Shown here: positions 55,938-64,000 of the stretch, piece after piece
Layout: every line of letters begins with the position of its first letter
How positions within the stretch are numbered: position 1 is the stretch's first letter
Assembly: GCF_902833905.1 (NCBI RefSeq)
Contig: NZ_CADFGP010000035.1
Location: 25,108-89,107, forward strand
Length of the DNA: 64,000 nucleotides
Direction of reading: 5' to 3'
Source of the DNA: Paraburkholderia tuberum STM678
GTDB lineage: Bacteria; Pseudomonadota; Gammaproteobacteria; Burkholderiales; Burkholderiaceae
Position numbers and translations under genes: made by a program
Notes under the pieces: generated by a model
Seen by the model: the letters and a program-made list of their open reading frames with translations, nothing else
Told to the model about the DNA's origin: nothing
Database searches by the model: none

Positions 55938-57461
55938 ATGAACGTAGCCGATAGACGGCCTCTGCCGTGCCCGTCCGACTGGACCTTCGACTTGATCGAA
56001 GAGTACGACTCGCATATTGCCCGTGTTGCGGAGCAATACGAGCTCGACGTATATCCGATCCAGCTCGAACTCATCAGCGCCGAACAGATGATGGATGCCT
56101 ATGCGTCTGTCGGCATGCCGGTGAACTACCGTCACTGGTCGTTCGGCAAACATTTCCTTGCTACCGAAAAAAGCTATCGCCGCGGCCAGATGGGGCTCGC
56201 GTACGAAATCGTCATCAATTCGAACCCCTGCATCGCCTATCTGATGGAAGAGAACACGATGACGATGCAGGCGCTCGTCATCGCGCATGCGGCCTATGGT
56301 CACAACTCGTTCTTCAAGGGCAACTATCTGTTCGGCTTATGGACGGACGCGCACGCGATCATCGACTACCTCGTCTACGCAAAGAATTACATCGCGGAAT
56401 GCGAGGAGCGCTATGGGCTCGATCGCGTCGAGGAATTGCTCGACTCGTGCCACGCGCTGATGAATTACGGCGTGGACCGCTACAAGCGTCCGCAGAAGCT
56501 GTCGCTCCAGAAGGAGTTCGCCGCGCGTCGCGAACGTGAGGCGTATCTGCAGTCGCAGGTCAACGAGTTGTGGCGCACGTTGCCCACGCGCCATACGCCG
56601 CTGCCCGAAGAGGTCGAGGGGCGCTATCCGCCCGAGCCGCAGGAAAACCTGCTGTATTTCGCGGAGAAAAACGCGCCGCTGCTCGAAGCGTGGGAGCGCG
56701 AGGTGATCCGGATCGTGCGCAAGATCGGTCAGTACTTCTATCCGCAGCGGCAGACCCAGGTGATGAACGAAGGCTGGGCGACGTTCTGGCACTACACGCT
56801 GCTCAATACGATGTACAACCAGGGCAAGCTCGAAGACGGCTTCATGATGGAGTTTCTCCATTCACACAGCAACGTCGTCTATCAGCCGCCGGTCACGAAG
56901 CCGTATTACAGCGGCATCAATCCGTATGCGCTGGGCTTTTCGATGATGAGCGATATCCGGCGCATCTGCGAAGCGCCTACCGACGAAGACCGCAAGTGGT
57001 TTCCGAATCTGGCCGGCAGTCCGTGGCTGCCCGCGATGCACTACGCGATGCGCAACTTCAAGGACGAGAGCTTCATCGCGCAGTATCTGTCGCCGCATCT
57101 GATCCGCGAAATGCGCCTGTTCTCGGTGCTCGACGACGACATGCGCGACGCGCTCGAAGTGTCGGCGATTCACGACGATAGCGGCTACCAGTACGTGCGC
57201 CAGGCGTTGTCGCGGCAGTACGACATGCATCACCGCGAGCCGAACATTCAGGTGTGGGCCGTCAATACACGCGGCGATCGCAGCCTGACGTTGCGGCATT
57301 TCATGAGCGACAACCGGCACCTGTCGTCGGATAGCGAGGAGGTGCTCAAGCACATGGCGCGCTTGTGGCAGTTCGACGTGTACCTCGAGAGCGTCGACGA
57401 AAACGGTACCGTCAGAAAACGCTACGACTGCCGGTATATGCCGCCGTCCGTGAGAATATGA
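55938..57461 (+). CDS. spoVR: SpoVR family protein
   Basis: A 507-residue SpoVR/YcgB family protein. Conserved segments include WTFDLIEEYDSHIARVAEQYELDVYPIQ, YEIVINSNPCIAYLMEENTM and NEGWATFWHYTLLNTMY. The start at 55938 follows AAGGGAAG and gives the usual MNVADRRPLPCPSDW-like N-terminus; an upstream extension is Arg/Pro-rich and not family-like. Role unknown; it is co-inherited with PrkA and YeaH. Confidence 0.92.
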   Translation: MNVADRRPLPCPSDWTFDLIEEYDSHIARVAEQYELDVYPIQLELISAEQMMDAYASVGMPVNYRHWSFGKHFLATEKSYRRGQMGLAYEIVINSNPCIAYLMEENTMTMQALVIAHAAYGHNSFFKGNYLFGLWTDAHAIIDYLVYAKNYIAECEERYGLDRVEELLDSCHALMNYGVDRYKRPQKLSLQKEFAARREREAYLQSQVNELWRTLPTRHTPLPEEVEGRYPPEPQENLLYFAEKNAPLLEAWEREVIRIVRKIGQYFYPQRQTQVMNEGWATFWHYTLLNTMYNQGKLEDGFMMEFLHSHSNVVYQPPVTKPYYSGINPYALGFSMMSDIRRICEAPTDEDRKWFPNLAGSPWLPAMHYAMRNFKDESFIAQYLSPHLIREMRLFSVLDDDMRDALEVSAIHDDSGYQYVRQALSRQYDMHHREPNIQVWAVNTRGDRSLTLRHFMSDNRHLSSDSEEVLKHMARLWQFDVYLESVDENGTVRKRYDCRYMPPSVRI

Positions 57462-57502
57462 GCGCCGCCTGACTCCCGCCTGAGCGGTTCGTGTCGCCCG
57501 TC

Positions 57503-57538
57503 AAGCCCCTGCCAGTCCCCAACTGGCAGGGGCTTTGT
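57503..57538 (+). terminator. Terminator of the prkA-yeaH-spoVR cluster
   Basis: Perfect 14-bp stem (57503-57516 and 57522-57535) with a CCCCA loop, followed by TTTG. Confidence 0.85.
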
Positions 57539-57717
57539 TCTATTGGTGCGCAAATCCGGCCGACCCAGGGCTTTCATCAGGCCATGCTGACAAAAAACCT
57601 TCCTGTGCTTTCATTTATGTAAAATTCGCGCACCCGCGGCGGCCGCTCAGGCTGGGCGCGCGACATCAAGGCGGCACCACGACCGTCCTCCTCGTTTAAA
57701 TAAGGAAAGACACCAGC

Positions 57718-59025
57718 ATGAACGACCAAACCGAACAATACGTCGTGGCCTCGGCGCACGACACGCGGCGCCGCATTTTTGCAATCGTCGGCGCTTCATC
57801 GGGCAATCTCGTCGAGTGGTTCGACTTCTATGTGTATTCGTTCACGGCGCTTTACTTCGCGCCGTCGTTCTTCCCGAGCGGCAACACGACCACGCAGTTG
57901 CTGAACACGGCCGGCGTGTTCGCCGCGGGCTTCCTGATGCGGCCGATTGGCGGCTGGTTCTTCGGGCGGCTCGCCGACAAACGTGGTCGCCGCACCGCGA
58001 TGATGGTGTCGGTATTCATGATGTGCGGCGGCTCGCTGGTGATCGCGATGCTGCCCACCTACGCGCAGATCGGCGCGCTCGCGCCGGCGTTGCTGCTGCT
58101 CGCGCGGCTGTTGCAGGGGCTGTCGGTGGGCGGCGAATACGGCACCAGCGCGACCTATATGAGCGAAGTCGCGTTGAAGGGCCGGCGTGGCTTTTTCGCG
58201 TCGTTCCAGTATGTCACGCTGATCGGCGGCCAACTGTGCGCGCTGCTCGTGCTCGTGACCCTGCAACAGACGCTGACGACCGAAGAGCTGAAGGCGTGGG
58301 GCTGGCGTGTGCCGTTCGTGATTGGCGCCTTCGCCGCGTTGATCGCGCTCTATCTGCGTAAATCCCTTGATGAAACCACCACCGCGGCGATGCGCCAGCG
58401 CAAGGAAGCGGGCACGCTGCGCGGGCTGTGGGAGCACAAGAGCGCGTTCATGACGGTGCTCGGCTTCACGGCCGGCGGCTCGCTGATCTTCTATACGTTC
58501 ACCACCTACATGCAAAAGTACCTGGTCAACACGGCCGGCATGCACGCGAAGACCGCGAGCTCGGTGATGACCGCCGCGTTGTTCGTCTACATGCTGATGC
58601 AGCCGGCGTTCGGCGCATTGTCGGACCGCATCGGGCGGCGCCGCTCGATGCTGTGTTTCGGCCTGTTCGCGACGCTCGGCACGGTGCCGCTGCTGCATGC
58701 GCTGAAAGACGTGACGAGCCCGTATGCGGCCTTCGCGTTGGTCGTGGTGGCGCTCGCGATCGTCAGCTTCTATACGTCGATCAGCGGCCTGATCAAGGCG
58801 GAAATGTTTCCACCGCAAGTGCGTGCGCTTGGCGTAGGGCTGTCGTATGCGCTCGCCAATGCGATCTTCGGCGGCTCGGCGGAATATGTCGCGCTGTGGC
58901 TGAAGTCCGCCGGTGTCGAGACGATGTTCTTCTGGTACGTGACGGCGCTGTGCGCACTCGCGGGTATCGTGTCGCTGCGCATGCGCGATCCCTCGTCGGA
59001 AGGGTATCTGCGGCACGAGCCGTGA
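57718..59025 (+). CDS. kgtP: Alpha-ketoglutarate permease
   Basis: A 435-residue MFS protein of the metabolite:H+ symporter family. It matches E. coli KgtP nearly throughout: RRRIFAIVGASSGNLVEWFDF (about 18-38), FFPSGNTTTQLLNTAGVFAAGF, GLSVGGEYGTSATYMSEVA, FYTFTTYMQKYLVNTAGMHA and ALGVGLSYALANAIFGGSAEY. It takes up 2-oxoglutarate with protons. Monocistronic, with its own terminator. Confidence 0.95.
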   Translation: MNDQTEQYVVASAHDTRRRIFAIVGASSGNLVEWFDFYVYSFTALYFAPSFFPSGNTTTQLLNTAGVFAAGFLMRPIGGWFFGRLADKRGRRTAMMVSVFMMCGGSLVIAMLPTYAQIGALAPALLLLARLLQGLSVGGEYGTSATYMSEVALKGRRGFFASFQYVTLIGGQLCALLVLVTLQQTLTTEELKAWGWRVPFVIGAFAALIALYLRKSLDETTTAAMRQRKEAGTLRGLWEHKSAFMTVLGFTAGGSLIFYTFTTYMQKYLVNTAGMHAKTASSVMTAALFVYMLMQPAFGALSDRIGRRRSMLCFGLFATLGTVPLLHALKDVTSPYAAFALVVVALAIVSFYTSISGLIKAEMFPPQVRALGVGLSYALANAIFGGSAEYVALWLKSAGVETMFFWYVTALCALAGIVSLRMRDPSSEGYLRHEP

Positions 59026-59075
59026 ACCGCTAGTCGGGCACGGCGAAACGTCGTGCCGCGGTGGCAGCGTTCAGG

Positions 59076-59107
59076 CGGCGGCCCAGGGCAACCGGGCCGC
59101 CGTTTTT
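59076..59107 (+). terminator. Terminator of kgtP
   Basis: CGGCGGCCC/GGGCCGCCG stem (59076-59084 and 59094-59102) with a 9-nt loop and five T residues. Confidence 0.85.
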
Positions 59108-59128
59108 CATGGCATCGACGTTTGCGCG

Positions 59129-59700
59129 TCAATCCGCAAGCGAGGAGCAGCGCGCTTCGCTCAACTGACGACGATCCGTCTCCCCCACGCATGCAGCAGG
59201 TCGCGCAAGCTCTCGGCCTGTTCCATCGTCGACGAACTCATCGACCCTCGCGGCCTCATTCACCGTGGCCGCGCCAACGGCCGCGACCGTCGCCATCGAC
59301 GGCGTCGCCGCTACGCCGGCGACAGCATCGGCCGCGGCGCGCGGCATCGGCAGACGGCCACGCCAGGCCGCGCGCGCCAGCATCAGCAGATGGTAGTAAA
59401 GCCGCGCGCTAAAGCCGTAGTTGTAGGCGAACAGATGCGCGCGCGCGATGCGCCAGCCCGCGCGCGCCTCGCCGTTTCTCGCGTGAATCGACACCACGAT
59501 CGGTACGAGCCGCCGCAGCGCCTGCCGCCGCGACGGTTCGAGCGGCGCCGGCAGACGCAGCGACTTCACGAACGCATAGGCACTCAACGTTGCGGCCATG
59601 CTCGTGCCGCGCGTGCTGTGCGAGACCGACGTCGCGGTCTTCCGATACACCGACACATAGTCGTGCAGATAAAACACCTCGCGCGCGGCCAGGCATAGCT
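59129..59700 (-). pseudogene. Truncated gene next to IS element (possible glycosyltransferase C-terminus)
   Basis: The minus-strand frame is open from the stop at 59129 up to the IS boundary and has no plausible start (upstream codons read YELCLAAREVFYLHDYVSVYR). The visible ~190 residues include SHSTRGTSMAATLSAYAFVKSL and RIARAHLFAYNYGFSARLYYHL; the latter part is Ala-rich. It resembles the C-terminal part of a family 2 glycosyltransferase-like protein, but only loosely. The 5' portion is not found on the other side of the IS, so it was probably deleted. Confidence 0.6.
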
Positions 59701-61193
59701 CATAGCGTTATACATAAGTCCTTAGCCGAGCCCGTCGCGGAGCGCGCGTAGCGTGTCAGCGGCAGCGAGTACCTGATCGAGCCCTCGCCAGATGGTCTTG
59801 GCACCCGGTTCACCGTCGCTCTTTCGGCCGAGGAAACCACCGATTTGCGCAATCAGCCGCACGACCTCATTCACAGTGGGCGGCGGCGTCGGCATCTTCT
59901 TTTTGGCCAGCAGATGGGCGCCACGAATTTCGTCCGGATCGAAGAACAAGGCGGCATCCAGATCCGGACAGGTCCGGCCTTTGCGCATCAGATACGTCAC
60001 ACGCCATGCCACTACCAGGAACAAGGCCAGCGCACGCTCGATCCGGTCGACAGCGGCCAATTGCAGGGTCTCGACTTCGCAGCCGTTCTTGAGCACATGG
60101 AAATAGATTTCGATTTCCCATCGGGCCCGGTACCAATTGATCAGTTCGACCGCGTCTTCCTGGGTTGCGACGGCTCGGTTGGTCAGCAAACGCCACTCAA
60201 TCGGCTTGATGCCAGCGGGCGCCCCCACTTCGCGTGCGATTACGCAGTGAACCTTGAGCTTGCCGCGTTCGCCGTCCACTATCTCGACTTCGCGAGCCCA
60301 CAGTTGCTGGCGTACGGTGCGGCTCTTCTGAGTCTCGCGGGCGCCGGTCATGAAGGTGATTTCACCCAAGGGCTCAGCGCTGGTTGTACTCGCCCACAGC
60401 CTGGCGCCGTCACCGCCGGGCAGGCAGCGGTCATGTTGGGCGCGCACCAGCCAGTCCGCTGGCGTGCCCAGTTCGTGCGCCCGGCGCATCATTTCCACCA
60501 TGTCCGCCTCGCGGTCGGCCACGTACACCAGTCGCGTGTGCGGCATGTCCGGCGCCATTTCCGCCACGCGCTCGTAGCCTTCGATCCAGCGCGTGCTTTC
60601 TTTCGGCCCAGGACGTACACCATCGGCGTCAAGCTCCTCGCGCGCCCACATCCATGCATCGAGCACGCCCAGCGGTTCGCGTTCGGTCGTCACCGCATAG
60701 GTCGGGTGCAAGTACAGCCCGCGCCTTGCTTCGTAGTTCAACGGCCCCAGACCGTCGATGTCCTGGCCGTTAAAATCAAGCTCGGTGGTGTCCTGGATGC
60801 ACAGCACGACCGACTGGCTGCGCATGCGTTCCTGCGTGCTCGCCCAATGCGGCTCCAGGATGGCTTCCCAGGCCACATCCGTATTGCGCAAAAATCGGTA
60901 CGCCGCGCACGTCTCGCTCCAGCTATCGCACGCCTGGGGGATACTGGCCGTCGGATTGGCCGCAAGTCGTTCCATCAATTTCTTTGCCCTCCTGTCCAGG
61001 CGGGCGTCGCCAAGGTCCAGCCCCGCAAATTCCTGCTCGATCCACTGCTGTGCCGCCTTCGTCACCGCGTCCGCCCAAATTACGAGAGTAGACGCGATCC
61101 GGCCAAAGTTTACAAGCACGGCTTTCAAGTCATTGAATGTAAACGGCTTGCTGGCGCGGGCGGCTGCCGCAGCGAGATGTGTATAACGCTATG
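59701..61193 (-). mobile_element. IS4-family insertion sequence (IS50 group)
   Basis: A 1493-bp element bounded by perfect 14-bp inverted repeats CATAGCGTTATACA (59701-59714) and its complement (61180-61193). It contains one transposase gene. The flanking bases show no target-site duplication: the 9 bases on the two sides differ. This fits a rearranged or deleted insertion. Confidence 0.85.
59722..61128 (-). CDS. IS4 family (Tn5/IS50-type) transposase
   Basis: A 468-residue transposase. N-terminal DNA-binding region (about 27-90; EQEFAGLDLGDARLDRRAKK) is Tn5-like. DDE residues: D113 (in CIQDTTELDF), D205 (in YVADREADM) and the YREK signature Y333, R336, E340, K347 (in YRARWEIEIYFHVLK), with exact Y-2-R-3-E-6-K spacing. 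It looks intact. The start could be slightly downstream of the first ATG. Confidence 0.93.
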   Translation of the reverse strand: MKAVLVNFGRIASTLVIWADAVTKAAQQWIEQEFAGLDLGDARLDRRAKKLMERLAANPTASIPQACDSWSETCAAYRFLRNTDVAWEAILEPHWASTQERMRSQSVVLCIQDTTELDFNGQDIDGLGPLNYEARRGLYLHPTYAVTTEREPLGVLDAWMWAREELDADGVRPGPKESTRWIEGYERVAEMAPDMPHTRLVYVADREADMVEMMRRAHELGTPADWLVRAQHDRCLPGGDGARLWASTTSAEPLGEITFMTGARETQKSRTVRQQLWAREVEIVDGERGKLKVHCVIAREVGAPAGIKPIEWRLLTNRAVATQEDAVELINWYRARWEIEIYFHVLKNGCEVETLQLAAVDRIERALALFLVVAWRVTYLMRKGRTCPDLDAALFFDPDEIRGAHLLAKKKMPTPPPTVNEVVRLIAQIGGFLGRKSDGEPGAKTIWRGLDQVLAAADTLRALRDGLG

Positions 61194-61324
61194 GTCCGAA
61201 GCCTCGAAAATGCGTGATTCCACTTGCGGATGGATTCGCTATCTGCTGGTGCTCTGTCTCAACAAACCGGAAGCGTAGTGAGCACTTCGACAAACTGAGT
61301 CCCGCCGTTGGAAACGCAGAGCAC

Positions 61325-62842
61325 ATGATCCACAAAAGAAAGGCCCGGTTTCGCGTCCTGATCGCACGGGCGCGCAGATGGCGGATGCCACGCGATGGCG
61401 TCATCTACGCGGGATGCGGTGTGGTGCTCGCAATGCTCGCGCTGTGTGGCTACGCGCTGTATCAGAGCCGCGAGGATGCGATTGCGCGCGCACTCGATTC
61501 GACGCGCGATGTCGCGACGATCACCGAGCGCGACATCGCGCGCAATTTCGAGCTGTACGCGCTGTCGCTGCAGGCCGTCGCCGATGGCCTCAGGCGTCCG
61601 GGCGTGCTCGATTCGCCGCGTTTGCGGCGCGAGATCCTGTTCGATCGCGCGGCGACCGGGCAATACGTCGGCGCGATGGTGGTGATCGACGCACTGGGCA
61701 ACGTCGTGATCGATTCGGATAGCGACGTGCCGCGCGGGGGAAACCTCTCGGACCGTCCGTACTTCAGGATTCATCGTGAAGCTCCGGATCTCGGGCTCGA
61801 TGTCAGCGCGCCGTACAACTCGAGACTCAGACCCGGTTCGCGCAGCATCGCGCTGAGCCGGCGACTGTCCCGGCCTGACGGATCGTTTGCGGGAATCGTC
61901 GCGCTCGGTATCGATCAGGAGTATTTCACGAGCCTGTTCGCGGATCTTCGGATCGGGCAGCATGGCTCGGTGTCGATCGTTAGAACGGACGGCACGATCA
62001 TCGTGCGACGGCCCGACGATCGACACGTGACGGGCAGCGACATCAGCAAGACGGCGTTCTTCCAGCACCTGCTCGCGAAAGACGAGGGCAGCTTAATCGC
62101 GTCTTCGCCGCTCGATGGCGCCGAGCGGCTTTACTCGTTCAGACGGATTCCGCAATTGCCGCTGATCGTGCTGGTCGCCGAGGCGACCGACGATATCTAT
62201 GCGGGCTGGTGGGGGCGCGCGCTGACGATCGGTTCGCTGATGCTGATCTTCGGGATCGGCGTGATCGTGTTGGCGGCGTGGCTCGGCGCCGAGTTGCGGC
62301 GTCGACAGCGGGTGGAGCACGAGCTCGAACGGCTTGCCGGCACGGATGGACTCACCGGCCTGCCCAATCGCCGCGCGCTGTGCGAAACGCTCGAGCGCGA
62401 ATGGCTGCGCGCGCGCCGCACGGGCAGCGTGTTGTCGCTACTGTTCGTCGATATCGATCACTTCAAAGCCTATAACGATACGTATGGTCATCAGGCCGGC
62501 GACGTCGCGCTGACCGCGGTCGCGCGCTGCATCCGCAGGGTGATCCAGCGGCCGGGCGATTGCGTCGGTCGATACGGCGGCGAGGAGTTCGTCGTGGTGC
62601 TGCCGGATACCGACGCCGCCGGTGCCGGGGTGGTCGGCGAGAACATCCGCGTGGCGATCGGCGAGTTGGGCATCGCGCACCAGGGCGGCGAGTTCGGTCG
62701 CGTGACGGTCAGCATCGGCGCGACCACGTCGCGCTCGGATCGGGTGACGGATGTCAGCGTCGTCGTTCGGGCTGCCGATGAGGCGTTGTATACGGCAAAG
62801 GCCCGTGGCAGGAATAGGGTCGCGCAAATGGGAGTTGGGTGA
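61325..62842 (+). CDS. Membrane diguanylate cyclase with Cache-like sensor
   Basis: A 505-residue protein. TM1 (about 25-46), an extracytoplasmic dCache-like domain (about 50-290; EAPDLGLDVSAPYNSRLRPGSRSIALSRRLSRPDG), TM2 (about 300-325) and a GGDEF domain. The active-site motif is GGEEF; an RxxD inhibitory site (RPGD) lies five residues before it (RPGD-CVGRY-GGEEF). It makes cyclic-di-GMP from GTP, with product inhibition likely. The ATG at 61325 is the first after the insertion sequence; the promoter may have been affected by it. Confidence 0.88.
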   Translation: MIHKRKARFRVLIARARRWRMPRDGVIYAGCGVVLAMLALCGYALYQSREDAIARALDSTRDVATITERDIARNFELYALSLQAVADGLRRPGVLDSPRLRREILFDRAATGQYVGAMVVIDALGNVVIDSDSDVPRGGNLSDRPYFRIHREAPDLGLDVSAPYNSRLRPGSRSIALSRRLSRPDGSFAGIVALGIDQEYFTSLFADLRIGQHGSVSIVRTDGTIIVRRPDDRHVTGSDISKTAFFQHLLAKDEGSLIASSPLDGAERLYSFRRIPQLPLIVLVAEATDDIYAGWWGRALTIGSLMLIFGIGVIVLAAWLGAELRRRQRVEHELERLAGTDGLTGLPNRRALCETLEREWLRARRTGSVLSLLFVDIDHFKAYNDTYGHQAGDVALTAVARCIRRVIQRPGDCVGRYGGEEFVVVLPDTDAAGAGVVGENIRVAIGELGIAHQGGEFGRVTVSIGATTSRSDRVTDVSVVVRAADEALYTAKARGRNRVAQMGVG

Positions 62843-62961
62843 CCGGTCGCTCCTGATTTTTCTGCGCCGGAAATGAAGAAGGGTTGCGACGCTTTCGCGT
62901 GCAACCCTTTCTGAATTTCCGCGACGTGCTACCCTCGCGCCGGTTGTCGATGATGCCTGGA

Positions 62962-63210
62962 TTAGAACGAGCCAGCGATAACGCGCACCAGCCCACTGCG
63001 CAGCGGCGGCGCTGCTTCAGCGAACTCGAGATTCACCTTGTTGGCGACGCTCAAGATGCGGGTCTGATACGTACGATAGTTCGTATCTTCGCTGTAGGTC
63101 ACGGTTGTGCCGCCGCTGTTGCCTTGGTGCAGGTTGTGCGTGGAGTTTTCGTGGCTCGCTACGCCACTGTGCTGGCGCTCCTTGATTTGCACGTCGGTAA
63201 TGGCGGGGAC
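62962..63210 (-). pseudogene. TraT-family lipoprotein, C-terminal remnant
   Basis: About 82 residues from VPAITDVQIKER to the stop. It matches the C-terminus of F-plasmid TraT (MITDVQIAERTKA..., YQTRVVSNANKVNLKFEEA...), as TYQTRILSVANKVNLEFAEA shows. The N-terminal two-thirds with the lipobox is missing; upstream the sequence switches to a histidine phosphatase. It is a broken gene. Confidence 0.85.
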
Positions 63211-63512
63211 CGACGCTGCTGCGCCGACGTGTCTATGCATCTGGCCGGTGCAAGGTAGGTGAATTCCTGAACCGGCCAGATCTCACTTCGCACGGTGGGG
63301 AATCGGGCCAATGTGGGAGCAGCCGTCTGCTGAGCACGCAGAAAGGGCGAACAGATCACGATGGACGGAGGCTCGGCAAGGCGCTGGCTGATCGCGTGGG
63401 CCTGCTGTTCGCCCAATTCAGTCAGTGGGATCGACGCCGGGTCGCTGGTCGCATGGCCAGCGTTCGCGGCACTCTCACCATGCCGGAAGCATAGAACTCG
63501 AAGTAGGGGCAT
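63211..63512 (-). pseudogene. Histidine phosphatase (phosphoglycerate mutase-like), N-terminal remnant
   Basis: Starts MPLLRVLCFRHGESAANAGH with the catalytic RHG motif (10-12) and continues through VICSPFLRAQQTA and WPVQEFTYLAPARCIDTSAQQRR (about residue 101), where it joins the TraT remnant. The C-terminal half with the second His is absent, so it should be inactive. Intact ATG and frame to the junction. Confidence 0.8.
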
Positions 63513-63858
63513 GTCTTGGGGGGCTCCGGTAGTTCTTCAGCGCAGAGCGTCGCCCGCGCTCGGAGCTTAGAAATTGCGACGTCGCACGAAATGACGTCCG
63601 TCCATAGGCGTCTAATTGTATTGCGCAATACAAATTTAGACGTGGTCTCCCCGCTCACTGACCGCATCCGCATTCGCGCAGGGCGCGCACAGGAGGCGAT
63701 AGCCTGGTCCTTGGAATGAGACGGGTGTTTGCCTGGTAACAACCATCCTATCAATCCCTGGATCAGCCTCCTCCGTTTCTCTTCAAGTACTTACCCGCGT
63801 CCTCTCCTCCATGCTGGCTTAAGTAAGTGCCATTCGTTCTAAGGCGAATGGCACTTAC
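63513..63858. other. Intergenic region with palindrome and hairpin
   Basis: A stretch without a gene that I can support. It holds a perfect 18-bp palindrome (63616-63633) and the 21-bp inverted repeat (63816-63865). A short plus-strand open frame (63516-63719) has no family likeness. Confidence 0.5.
63616..63633. promoter_or_regulatory. Perfect 18-bp operator-like palindrome
   Basis: TTGTATTGCGCAATACAA reads the same on both strands. Operator-like sites of this type are common upstream of antitoxin or repressor genes; no gene that it would control is recognisable here. Confidence 0.65.
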
Positions 63859-63865
63859 TTAAGCC
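63816..63865. repeat. Perfect 21-bp inverted repeat at IS boundary
   Basis: Arms 63816-63836 and 63845-63865 are exact complements around an 8-nt loop. The right arm spans the stop codon of the downstream transposase fragment, so the repeat is likely part of an IS end; it has no T-run and is not a simple terminator. Confidence 0.85.
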
Positions 63866-64000
63866 CGTGGAGCGTGCCCATATTTTTGGACGCGCTCACG
63901 TGCGATGTGACGAGGCTCTTTCAGCCATGGGTAGGACTTCGGTCTTCGTTTGCGCATTCGTGGTTCGATGCGACCGGGGCGACTCCCAACGCAAGACTGC
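63859..64000 (-). CDS. IS4-family transposase, C-terminal part (runs off window)
   Basis: The minus-strand frame open to the right edge ends ...RIEPRMRKRRPKSYPWLKE, PRHIARERVQKYGHAPRA, stop. This Arg/Lys/Pro-rich tail is typical of the IS4-type transposase group found in Burkholderia. It differs from the transposase at 59722-61128, so it belongs to a second element. Most of the gene lies beyond the window. Confidence 0.75.
   Translation of the reverse strand, partial: QSCVGSRPGRIEPRMRKRRPKSYPWLKEPRHIARERVQKYGHAPRA

Overview
The window is a high-GC stretch with many GTG starts and dense, mostly operonic coding. Gene content points to a Betaproteobacterium of the Burkholderia/Paraburkholderia group: a Pot-type polyamine transporter, a kgu 2-ketogluconate operon with a PtxS-type repressor, an rbs ribose operon, a prkA-yeaH-spoVR stress cluster, KgtP, a DUF3022-like protein and a PGDYG-like protein. 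No rRNA, tRNA or CRISPR array was seen.

Layout. 1-2.3 kb: end of a putrescine ABC transporter operon (potG tail, potH, potI) and a tiny membrane ORF. 2.35-4.7 kb: a Baeyer-Villiger-type monooxygenase divergent from a TetR regulator, with paired operator-like repeats between them. 4.8-6.9 kb: a PspA homologue and a TPR/membrane protein. 7.3-11.0 kb: a ribbon-helix-helix-like protein and penicillin-binding protein 1A. 11.1-12.9 kb: a small, less GC-rich accessory island of three unknown genes, possibly a membrane-acting toxin with immunity partners. 13.1-19.8 kb: a tripartite RND efflux operon divergent from a TetR regulator, with a 30-bp operator-like palindrome between them. 19.9-28.7 kb: small proteins, two LysR regulators, an Ntn-hydrolase, a ClcB-like chloride channel with CBS domains, a GST and a YeiH-family transporter.

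28.9-34.4 kb is the 2-ketogluconate operon kguE-kguK-kguT-kguD-ptxS, preceded by a perfect 16-bp palindrome. 34.5-41 kb is a mixed region: a YhfC-type membrane protease, DUF3022, PGDYG and Spy-like proteins, an Lrp regulator, a saccharopine-dehydrogenase-like protein, an orphan CydX coupled to a P-loop kinase, and a lipoprotein. Next come CorA (41-42 kb), the ribose operon rbsB-rbsA-rbsC-rbsR-rbsK (42.3-48.5 kb), and a chemoreceptor with a FliA-type promoter and a C-terminal CheR/CheB tether motif. After a FAH-superfamily hydratase, the prkA-yeaH-spoVR cluster occupies 52.3-57.5 kb and kgtP follows.

From 59 kb to the right edge the DNA is rearranged. It holds a truncated gene beside a complete IS4-family (IS50-group) element, a diguanylate cyclase, a junction that joins a histidine-phosphatase 5' end to a TraT 3' end, an operator-like palindrome, and the 3' end of a second IS4-family transposase that runs out of the window. 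Functions are inferred from motifs and remembered family sequences; no database search was run.
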